A stretch of 64,000 nucleotides of DNA from Jackrogersella multiformis. Taxonomy: Eukaryota; Ascomycota; Sordariomycetes; Xylariales; Hypoxylaceae. Shown here piece by piece: positions 44,900-55,398 of this stretch (positions are counted from its first letter, which is position 1; each line of letters opens with the position of its first letter). The notes below the pieces were generated by a model, which was given only the letters and a program-made list of their open reading frames with translations, was not told the DNA's origin and searched no databases. The translations under genes were made by a program, and so were the position numbers. The stretch spans positions 3,162,001 through 3,226,000 of the forward strand of contig CADCXD010000004.1 in NCBI GenBank assembly GCA_902806575.1. The letters are read 5' to 3'.

Positions 44900-47242
44900 T
44901 CATAGGTTTGATATGTCGAAGGGTCCGGTAAAGCCGCCATTCAAGAGCACTGCAGCTATTCTGAGCCTCTGAAGGGGCATGTCCCTTTGCGAGTAACCGC
45001 TAGGATCTATACCGAGCGACAGATAGATAGAGTTCGTAATCACGAACATACCGCAGTCGTAACCATTCGTCTGGGTGGGTACATTATATTGCTCGGTGTT
45101 CCATTCATCGGCAATGTATTTGTTCCCCAAAAATATTTCTAGCCAGTTATGAGCGGCTTGAATATGTTTCGTACCAATTGTTTGGAACGAGTCAACGTAA
45201 GCGACCGTTCGGCGCGAAGGTCGAATTACGAGGACGGTCCAATGGTTACTTTCATTGACTGGTATGAGCACCGTATTTATGTCAAGGAAGTTCGCTGGCT
45301 TTACACCCCAGTTTCGTTCCAATCCTCGAGGGTAAAGGTTTCTCTTAGGGTCAAGTCGGAAGTTTGACCAGTATTGAGAGGAGAGAGCAATACATCTTGG
45401 TGTGTCAATCTTTGGACGGACACCAGCTGCATCGTTGATATAGGTCGCAAGGTGGACTAAGGCTGCTTGAATCGCGTTGTCGTTCAGCCATGCTGACGGG
45501 GGTACTAATCTTGCAAAATCACGTGGCGTGAGTTCTACGCCATCTCGGTGACGTGCTCCTTGCCATTTGTGTTGCTCTGCACGGCCATTATCCGGCGATT
45601 CTCTGGCCCTCTGATCCCATTCATCGTTGAGAGGAGTAATAAGGGGAGATTTTGCTCTACGTAGACCAAGTGGGCGAAGTGTTTCGTTTAAGCGCTCTTC
45701 TTCTATACGAAGAAGCTCTTGCCGTTCTTTCGCAGCCTTCTCTTTCTCTAACCGTAAACGTTCTTCACGCTGTGAATCTAATTCGTAAATCTTAGTAGGT
45801 TTAGGTGTAAGTCGTAGGCGCTCTAGGCCAGGTAGACAAATCTCGTCGTCATGCTCGAAAAACTCAAGGATATTTGCGTATTTCGGCGGAGGTAAAGGTC
45901 TCCATATCGGCTCAGGTACATATTCCGTTCGTCGGTTGGGTTTCTGATCTCGATTTTCGGGTGGAGGGGTCACTACTTGTGTCTGGGTTCGTCTTGGCGA
46001 GATCTTCTTTCCATTAGGAAATCGTCTAGCTGCCCTTCTAGCGGCAGTTTTAGCAGCCGTGGAGTTTGGTGAGATGACGGGAGATATAGAGGGTGACGAT
46101 TCCGGTTCCGTATGCTGCTTCTCGCTACCCGTCCTATAGTCGGATGATGCTTCTCTTTTGAAATCATTCATCTTTATATTTATAGGACTAGGGGTATCGA
46201 TGTCCATGGGATCATCAATTAGTCTAGTAGGGGTGACTGAATATTCGGTCTCCGGTGTTTCCAAGTGTTCCTCGACGTCTAGACGACGGCGCTTCAGAGC
46301 GCGTCCGCCATCTTCAGTGGGCGACGATGCTGCAACAGCGGAGGCTTGGTTGGATGAGCGGAAGATCTTATTGCCTAGGGTTACGCAGAGACTGTATGAT
46401 GAGTCTCGCAGAAAAGTAACGGCATTGCAAAGATTCGTGCCGAGTCGGGTGGGGAAAGCCATATTATTATTCAATGGCGACTCCACACTCTCTTCATTTA
46501 GGTCGGAGGGCCAAGCTCCAGGCATTTGACCAGATGAGAGCTCCGGGGCCGCGGGGAATAGTCCTCGGCGCGTGATGGGCCTTTGTAAGTACCTTCTAGT
46601 TTCGGGATCAAGAGGAAGGATACGCTCGGGGTTATGAAAAGGGAGGTTGGGGTGCCGTCGAGCGCGTCGAGTGTGTTCGACTGGCCTAGTATTTCGGGAA
46701 GGTGCCTAACTCTCCTGAGCTACTGGCGCAGCAGTTAATGTCTGAGTCGAACGTTAGCGCAAGTCTATACGAAACTGGTCAAATTACCTAGATGCACAAA
46801 TATGAATACGTACCGAAGTATATGAACCCAAGTTGTGTGATGATGAAGGAGCTGGTCGAAATGGATGAGAGAATCGAGTTTGTCGAGGTTGTCGAGATGC
46901 GACCAGCCCAGCTACTAGGGTATTAAAGTCACTGGGCTCCGGCTCCCGCTGCCAGGAGCGTCGCTTTCTTGTTCTGGTGATGACAGGGTCGGTAGGCGCG
47001 ACAGGCAGCAGATGGCTGGGTAGTAAGATAGTTACAGATCGTCTCGATCGCGGAATTCTAATGACTCGGGGGTGTAATGGAGCCGGGGAGGACGAATTTT
47101 CGGCTTCCAAAGCTAGCTCTCTCCCGGTTTGGTGCGCTATGGCATGCGATTCTTCGTTGATACGCATACGATATTCGGTGCAGACATCGCAAAAAGTGGA
47201 ATGGAAAGGGTCGCTCCAATCGTGCTGAGAAATGGATTCCAT
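44900..47242 (-). CDS. ulp1: Ulp1-type SUMO protease (C48 cysteine peptidase)
   Basis: Two exons (complement of 46814-47242 and 44900-46705), 744 aa, with a 108-nt intron (GTACGT donor, TTAG acceptor, phase 0). The large second exon alone has an internal ATG at 46525, but the frame upstream is open and reads as protein (HNPERILPLDPETRRYLQRP), and it joins in phase to the first exon, so I start at 47242. The N-terminal 300 residues are Ser/Pro/Arg-rich and disordered. A charged helix (about 460-490) precedes the peptidase domain, which contains LTPRDFARLVPPSAWLNDNA, NHW (His631), VDSF (Asp648), PTQTNGYDCG (Gln688, Cys694): the complete His-Asp-Gln-Cys set. Ulp1 matures SUMO and removes it from substrates, usually near nuclear pores. 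Confidence 0.93.
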
Positions 47243-50030
47243 TGTCAATGATAACTTCTTACGAAGTAAAGAACACGCGTAGAAGTGCGAAAGAGGAAGT
47301 TGGGATTGGAGATGTCGTTTCCGCTACAGGTAGCAGGACGTGAATTTTAGATGACAGTGTTTGGAAAGTGTTAGGATGCTATAAGAAGCAGTCAAGACGC
47401 GAAAAAGAAGAAGATGATAGAGTGGTTACTATTGACAGTTGTTTCTATTGTTCTTGATATCGCGAAATGTTTGGGAAAGGAAGAAAGGAAAAGGAGGGAA
47501 AGTCCAGTTTGGAGTGGTACTGGTTTTATAACTTGGGTTTCTGCCCAGGTGATTAGGTTGTTACCGCCTTTAGCAGAATCTCAATTAGGAAACAACGACT
47601 GAGGGGTAGTTGGCAGGCGCGCATTAAAAAGAAGGTTTACACTTAGTATACGTACATGCGATTCTATTTTCGCGACAGATTTGGGCAACCGCGATGCGCG
47701 ATCAGATTTGATGCCGAGGAAGGAGGTATCTTAGATATCTAGATAGGAAAAGTTGGAGGTTGCGCAGTTCCATACGGGAAGGACCAAGGCACAATAAGCA
47801 CGCACAGGCCACATTGCTACGCTAATTTTTTGCCGCATCCAGCCTTGTCGATCCCCTGAGTTCCCGGCTAGGGCAGCTTTTAATCATGTACCTAAGTACC
47901 TATGTACCATAGGTGTGTGCGAGTAGGTACACGTACCTAGGTACATATGCATGTATTAATTGTCAGGGAATTTAGGAAGGTACTTAAGTATCTAAGTACT
48001 CAGCATAATGATTTTAATACACGATTCCATCATAGAAAAAATGTTGCTGGTATCGAAAATATATTGAAAACTAGTAGAGATGTACATAGTCATATGTTTT
48101 AACGCCTTTCTAATCTTATAAGGTACCTAACTTGCCTCTATTTTTCTTTTTTTTCTTTTTAGGATAGCTGCTGTGTTACTTCTCATTGGTCAATGTACCT
48201 AGGTACCTAGGTCGGGCTTCTCAATCTTGCACTGCATGTGACTTCCTAATGAGGCTTAGTGTAGCAACAATCACCATCAGGTTGTTAATCACTGCCCGAT
48301 ATAAATCTATGGTGGATCAGGTGTCTTCTATAATTTTGTTGACAGTTGAGCTTTCAGGGGCAGGCGCTATTCTGAATACACTACGTAGTGGCTACCTCCT
48401 AGTTAGGGCTTTTCTAAATATTTACTTCGCAGGAGTAACACCCAAGTGCATACCTAGGTAGGCATTCGATGTTAATCTTTTTCATACCTACCTTATGTCC
48501 CTAGGTAGGTAACTAGAATCAAAGATATCTATCTACCTATCATAATCCTTTCTGCGATGTCTATCCAGGTATACTATCTGACTACCTACGTAATACGTAT
48601 AGTAATTCATACTACAGGGCATGCCAAGTTAAGTACTCGGTGTAATAATGCATGGTTCGGCTCTTGATTCAGCCTCATCTGCAAGATCCCGACACATCAC
48701 GAAGCATATCCAAACCCCATGGATACGACGCAAACGCATGGTCTCGAATCAATACAAGCACAGCATGCGGTCATCAGGTTTGTATAACAGTATACCTTGC
48801 CTACCTACCTACCAGGTAGGTATATGAGTAAGCTACTCTACAACTTCGTTATGTCGTTTATGCACGATGTAACTATTTTATATTCAAAAAGATACCATAC
48901 TCGACCAACGACCAACAACCAACAACCTCGGATGCTGTAAGTTAGCCCCTCATACCTTGCTATTCGTTAGTTCGCTTATCTTTCCTACCTAGGTACATAC
49001 CTAGGTATATAGTAGAAATGGAATTGTTGCTCTTGATAAGACCAGCCAGCACACAATGTCGTAGGTGCTTCGTATTCAGATGGTTTATCGAGGCCAGTCG
49101 TAATGCGGAGAATGCTTTCAAGGCCTTTTCGGAGCGATCCAAGATTCTGTTGACGCCGAAGAAAGTCGAAATCCATCAGACCATACTCATCTCATAAGCA
49201 GATTAGGTTGTCTTCGTTCCACTCATTCCCATGCGGTGGTCTTGGCTCCCCATTGATTTTCTCGTTCCCTCGTCCCCCTCGTCCCCCTCGTTCCCGTCTT
49301 CTTCAGCCGTGAGTAACCCCGCTACGGCCCCACCCTTTATTGCCGTGCTGACATCCCGGGGGGCTATGATCCAAGGCGAGCAGCAAGCCTATTTTGGTGA
49401 TCACGGGCAACAGAACAGTGATTATTGACGAGATTTGACGAAATGAAGGATCTAAATTGTTCAACAATAGCCTGCCTTCCCTGTGTTTTACAAATCTTCT
49501 GCGCATATATTCCACATATATTCCGCATTATCTTCACAGTGTTCTACTTCACCAATCATAACGTACTCCTCCAATATAGTGCTGATCCCTAATGGGCACC
49601 TACCTCCAGAGAGCTCTTGATAATCTCGATAATAATAACTTTAGTAACCTCGCTTCATTTCCCGATGTTCCTGCCGTTAGATACTGCTAGTGCGGACCTC
49701 ATGTCTTACCGAGAAAGGATACAGTATATCTCTCCCTAACCATTCTCATATAACCATTCTCATATATAATCTACACAAGTTAAATTATACCTCCCGTCCT
49801 GGTCTGTTATCAGATCAAATTTTGGAGTGCGACTAGTACTACGTCTTTCGTTATTCCGAACTCTTTAGCTGCCCCTATCTGGGAATGTTTATCGTGGAAG
49901 ACATACACAGATATTCGGGCTACTCTTTTCGTTCACCTCTTGTTCAGCATAAGGTTGTTTCACGTACTTACACATAGCGGCGTGTCTTAACTCCCTAACC
50001 CAGTCGTCTTCTAATTTGACATCTTGAGAC
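47243..50030. other. Intergenic, no supported gene
   Basis: About 2.8 kb, AT-rich, with one of the densest sets of TACCTAGGTA in the window (near 47935, 48196, 48454 and two near 48986-49010). Open frames are short and not protein-like. Confidence 0.55.
48196..48212. repeat. TACCTAGGTACCTAGG palindrome cluster
   Basis: A TACCTAGGTA palindrome with an overlapping second CCTAGG core. It belongs to the same dispersed family as the cluster at 11898-11927. Confidence 0.7.
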
Positions 50031-52111
50031 ATGCCTGGAGCAATGGAAAACCTATCTTCGAAAAGGCCTACTTCGTCGCATTATGATATTGGTGAGTAGG
50101 CTGCCGCCGACCACTGCATTTCACTGACGTGTTTTTAGTCATCGTTGGAGCTGGTCCTGTGGGGCTAATGCTCTCGACATGTCTCGCAAGATGGGGTTAT
50201 AGGATTAAACATATTGACAACCGAGCCGAACCTACACCTACAGGACGCGCAGACGGCATCCAGCCTCGGTCCTTAGATCTCCTTCGTAACATGGGCCTGA
50301 AGTCTACCATCATGGCGCACAAGCCGGCCAGAGTCTTCGAGGTGGCATTCTGGGATCCACCTAAGAACGGCAAAGGCGTCATCAGAACGGGCACTTGGGC
50401 AAGCTGTCCGAGTTTCATCGACGCCAGATACCCCTTCACTACGCTTCTACACCAGGGCCTAATTGAGCGAGTATTCATCTCGGACCTTGAAAAGAACGGC
50501 GTGCAAATCCAACGGCCGTGGACCATCAAGGGGTTTAAATCGGACGACACGTTAGACCCCGAATATCCCGTCGAGGTTCATCTTGAGCACATCGACGGGA
50601 CTCGCCAGGAAACCGTGCGAGCCAAATACTTGTTCAGCGGCGAGGGCGCTAGATCTTCTATAAGAGACCAATTAGGCATCAAAATCACACATAAAGATCC
50701 CATTTCACACGTCTGGGGCGTTATAGACGGCGTCGTAAAGACTGACTTCCCAGATATCAAAGTTAGTATCATTGCATAGCTTGGGTAAGCCTCGAGCTGA
50801 CAGATTATAGATGAAATGTACAATACACTCTCAGCATGGCTCAATAATGATTATCCCTCGCGAGAATAACATGGTCCGATTATATATCCAAATAGCGTCG
50901 TCTACGGATGCAGACTGGAGCCCGCGCAAGACGGCTACCGCGGAAGAAGTCCAGGCTTCCGCGAAGAGGATACTCGACCCATACTTGATTGAATGGGAGC
51001 GTGTAGAATGGTACTCGGTCTACCCTATCGGCCAGGGCATTTCAGACAAGTATACAATTGACCATAGGGTGTTTCTAGGCGGTGATGCATGCCATACCCA
51101 TAGTGTAAGACCCCGATACCGCTAAAAAGGGCATTATCATTAACTCCTCCATAGCCGAAAGCCGGTCAAGGAATGAACACGGCATTCTTGGACGCTCTGA
51201 ACCTCGCTTGGAAGCTGCATGCTGTCGAAGCTGGATTTGCCGACCGAGCTATCTTGACAACGTACGAAGCTGAACGCAAAGATGTTGCAGAGACTCTACT
51301 ATCCTTCGACAACAAGTATGCCAAATTATTCTCGCAGCGACCCCCAGCTGCAAAAGAGGTCCAGGCGGCATCAGAACAGACAAATTCCCAGGCCGAAGAC
51401 AATGAATTTGTCAGAGCCTTCAAGGAGGGTTGCGAATTTACTAGCGGTTATGGCGTGGCATACAAGCCCAACGCATTGAACTGGTCACCAGCCCATTCAG
51501 CTAAATCCCCGTTAATCCATCCCGAGGGAACTAAATTACGAACGGGACGAATCATGATCAACGCTGACGTTACGCGGGTTGTGGATGCTAACGTTGTACA
51601 CTTGGAACAAGAAGTTCCTCTCAACGGCTCATTTCGCATCTACATTTTTGCCGGCAAGCCTTCGGTCACGTCTAATGCACTGGCCGACTTTGCCTTCCAT
51701 CTCGGGAACAAAAGATCATTTTATGGCTCCTATCTTCGGCCAGATCTCGATACCGTATCACACCACGAAAAACACAATCCTCACAGCCTCTTCTTTACTA
51801 TATGTACCGTATTTGCTGCTTATCGAGATCAGATCGAGATCGTACGCGACGTGCCGTTCTTTCTTACTCGCTATCGCGACCATGTCTATGCTGACGACAT
51901 ATGGGACCGTCGCGTGCCTGATGCGGAGGCCGCATCCCATGCTAAGATGGGGCTCGACCAAGAAAGGGGCGGTGTTGTTGTCGTTCGACCTGATGGATAC
52001 GTAGGCATCGTAACGAGCTTGGTCAATGGCAGCGGGACCGTGGATGCCTTGAACGAGTATTTTAGTGGTTTTTGTACGAAAAAGCTGGGTGAGACGATGG
52101 CTCAGCTATAA
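50031..52111 (+). CDS. FAD-dependent aromatic monooxygenase (phenol 2-monooxygenase family)
   Basis: Four exons, 50031-50091, 50139-50761, 50811-51104 and 51155-52111, give 644 aa; introns are 47-50 nt. The Rossmann motif VIVGAGPVGLML (from about 21) is formed across the first splice junction. RADGIQPRSLDLL and the second FAD motif FSGEGARSSIR (about 188, with Glu where most relatives have Asp) follow. The GD motif VFLGGDACHTHS joins PKAGQGMNTAFLDALNLAWK across the third intron. The C-terminal 180 residues match the thioredoxin-like dimerisation domain of phenol hydroxylases, ending in GYVGIVTSL. The family adds one oxygen atom to phenolic rings using NADPH. The substrate is unknown. No biosynthetic cluster genes flank it, so a catabolic role is as likely as a biosynthetic one. 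Confidence 0.92.
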
Positions 52112-52878
52112 GAAGATCGTGCAGCGCCTCAGCATAGGCTACCTATGCAGTCCATGATGAGTATACCCCTGACTCTGACCTGTGTATTTTACCCATATCC
52201 TGATATTACAAATACCCTCAAGATCGAGAATGAATATTTCATATTACATTCCAACATATAGGATATAATACACCTTGCATATATAAAATACATGTACTAA
52301 TCGGAATTACATGTCTATTGTACCTCTATTACCTCTATAGTATATACATACATATATATGTATGTAAGTAAATACATGCACCTCCCTTTGATTTTGAGCA
52401 CGTTGATACCAAATAGGTGTTTGTGACTTCCATCCAACGGAATATACCTAAACCAGGAAGCTACCTGTATTCTATGGGCACTTGGCAGTTACACACAGAT
52501 ACATGGAGCCATTTATGTATATACTAAACGATAAAGTTCAACCCAATCGATGCTGTCACTCATTAGTTTAGGGAAGGTAGGAGCGTAACAGCGCTAATAA
52601 GACATATATAGGAGCAAGTAACGTTGGAAGCTTTTACCGTCGTGTCAAAAGTCCTACCTAGGTCGTCATACCTTGATTATAATCTCTCTCTTCAATCTTC
52701 TAACCTTGATATTCACATTCAACTTCGTGACCATTGATAGTCCGGCCTTCTTCGTTTCTCCCAGCCCCTATCTTGTCAAATCATTTGCCCCATGCCTCCT
52801 TACATTTGACCCCCTAGCACTAATATACCACCTTTCCTTTATCTAGAGAGATATATAACCCTTCTAACCACTTGCGCC
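52112..52878. other. Intergenic spacer
   Basis: About 770 AT-rich bases between two same-strand genes. It contains a 22-base perfect palindrome at 52345-52366. No gene is supported. Confidence 0.55.
52345..52366. repeat. 22-base perfect palindrome of alternating TA/TG/CA
   Basis: The two halves TACATACATAT and ATATGTATGTA are exact reverse complements with no spacer. The alternating pyrimidine-purine content could extrude as a cruciform. It lies 235 bases after the monooxygenase stop, possibly in its 3' region. Confidence 0.75.
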
Positions 52879-54960
52879 ATGAGATCCGGGGCAACACATC
52901 ACCGGAGAAGGCAGGCAATTTCCGTGGGGAAAGATGTCCATCCTACTAGAGATATCATCCATATTACTCACAATGAAGAAAACTCCGTCCTCGATACGAC
53001 CAATGCTTTCAAGCGGTCGGGTACTCATAATCTGAACCGAGCTGGCTACCATGAGGAGAGTGAGTATATGTGACAGTTTCCTATCAACTTCATTCATACC
53101 TAGGTAGCTTACAATTCTCCAGAATGCCGCAACGTGCTTGTTAGATACTGCGCACATATTCCGAGAAACTACCAATACAAGGACGGTATTCAACAGGTTC
53201 GCATTGTATTGCTTGAATGTGCAATTCATCTCCTGACAACTCACAATAGATTTTCTTAATCTTACGTGAACATCTTGGCGATGAGAATCTCGATCTTGCA
53301 GGAGGTGTGCTTTATGAACTGATTGAGGTTGATTGTGAACATACGGATGATCCAGGGGCTGCATTTCAACGGTGGAAACACCATCATTTGCGCAGATATG
53401 TATGATAGAACCATGTATTATTGTCGAATAGGGGATAAAAACTAACACAAATCTCTAGGCCGACCTCGAGCTTCCTCACGTTCCACATATGACTACTATT
53501 ACTTCATCGATTATTCCTACCAAGCGACTCGCACAGTGGCGATTGAAACACACAAGCAGATATCCTTTCGTATTGTCCGACTCCTCTCCTTCATCCGAGC
53601 GAGTGTCCGTCGACCCTAGCTGCATACGTAACCGGAAGGCATGGCTTATAGACCATACGCTATACATATCCTCGCGAAATGACGGCACACGTCCACTCAA
53701 CAGCCCAAACCCGAAGGAATTTCACGAGAAGCAATGGAGCCACGAATACGGCACCCGAGGTAGGCTTATCGAGGAGCGAGATGTACCCATTATCTCTTCG
53801 GATCGCCCAAGTGAAACCTCCCCTCCAGGAACCGTAGATACTTTAATGAACGCTTCGAGCCAACGCAAAGGACTTCGACGCTACTCTCCCGGATTCGCTC
53901 TCATTGAAAAGCTAACACGCAGGGTATCAGTTCATAAGCCGGAACCCGAAGTGGAACAGAGACGACGTAGCTGGATCCCAGGTGTCCTCATGTTCGACAC
54001 GGCCCCATTATTCCGGGATAAGCGAACTTGTCCTGATATCACTACTGTGCCTTTTCCGAATGGCTGCCAGGTGCCAAATGCAATTTTTGCCAGGAAGAAC
54101 TTGCTAGTTGAGGCTAGTGACTCGTTGCCTCCATCCCTATCTTTTAGACAGATGCCCACTGCCGAATCAAAGGCTACTGACACCATCGTGGAAGCTGCAA
54201 CTAATGGGTTGCTTGATAAACCCCGGCCCTGGTCATTCCGTGGTCCCTTCACACCGCAGCTAGGATTTGACGGAGGATTGGACTACCAATGGAGTCCTCG
54301 GGAGCCAACTATTACTTCTAGAAGATTCGACGTAAACGCTTCAGACCAAGATTTGACAGAGCTGTACCTTGATAATCGATTCAAAAGTGGCGAGCCGAAA
54401 AGAGTGGAAGACCATGCAAGTCTTAAACGGACATCGACAAAGAGACAAGGTATTATTTTCAACCTAGGCGCAACATTCCATGACATCGAGGACGCCACTC
54501 ACATATCTTCAAACTATACTACTTCAAACAGACCTACATATAATAGTAGCCCAAGTGTAGCCATACCGCGAAGCCTCGATGGGACGGCATGCATGTTATT
54601 ACAACTGGATGAATCTTTGGCTCTAGATACCCAACGCGACTTGACACTCCCGCTGGCTTCTAACCAAGTCGAATCATCTAGTACGGGAAGGTTTGCATTA
54701 AGCATGTAAAATCTACGGCGATAGCTGCTAATTGATACTTTAGAAATGGCTTGCGCTGTCGAGATCCTTTGCTGTTCGAAAATGTAGAGTTTACGACACC
54801 GATGGAAGCCTGTGGATTGGACACTCCAACGCTTAATCGTAAATTTACCGTGGTTGAGGTATCGCCGAGTCATGCCTCACCTACGTCAAATTGCGATTAT
54901 CCTACGGTAGATGTAATTATGGAAGACGAATGTTCGCAGCGCGTTGGCAAGGAGAAGTAA
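52879..54960 (+). CDS. Five-exon protein of unknown function
   Basis: Exons 52879-53059, 53123-53196, 53250-53399, 53459-54690 and 54744-54960 give 617 aa. All four introns (53-63 nt) keep frame, and each neighbouring exon is open only in the joined frame. Donors are GTGAGT, GTTCGC, GTATGA and GTTTGC; three of them are weak. Residues about 60-165 look like a folded, conserved-type block: CRNVLVRYCAHIPRNYQYKD, IFLILREHLGDENLDLAGGV and ELIEVDCEHTDDPGAAFQRW. The rest (about 165-617) is Ser/Thr/Pro/Arg-rich and probably disordered. There is no signal peptide, membrane segment or enzyme motif I recognise. The last exon is favoured over a stop at 54709 because the unspliced end runs into the intron. 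Confidence 0.65.
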
Positions 54961-55398
54961 AGGGCTTCATTGTTCGATGGGCCGGCTGCTTGTGTTAAAC
55001 TTGACAAGTCTCGTCTTGGTAGTACGTGGTAATCGAAAAATCTCGTCCATCGAACTTCAATGAAAAAGATCGCGCGGAAATTCCAAGGTCAGCAGCATGG
55101 AAAACCAGATGTACAAGTGTGCACTGAAGCTCAAGTACTCGGTATATGCCTAGGGCAAACATCTACATATAATTAATCCGTAGTATGCTGCGAACAAACC
55201 TTCCCATAACATCATCCAAAATACATCGTCACAACCACTTTTTCTGTCTTTCCAAAGTCATATCGAGTGAAGAAGTACCAGGTAATCCCATCCAAATGGC
55301 TGGGTGGAATAAAAGATTTCAAGGTATTTTATAGCTGAGGAACATGCAATTCTGAAGATGGTCTAATATATGTTTGAATAGCTGGGTTACCAAGCCCT
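54961..55398. other. Short intergenic spacer
   Basis: About 440 bases between two same-strand genes. I see no distinct feature. Confidence 0.5.

Noticed and set aside
46784..46813. Independent short gene ending at 46784, separate from Ulp1
   Set aside because: The GTACGT donor at 46813 and in-phase joining to the Ulp1 frame explain it better as the first Ulp1 exon.
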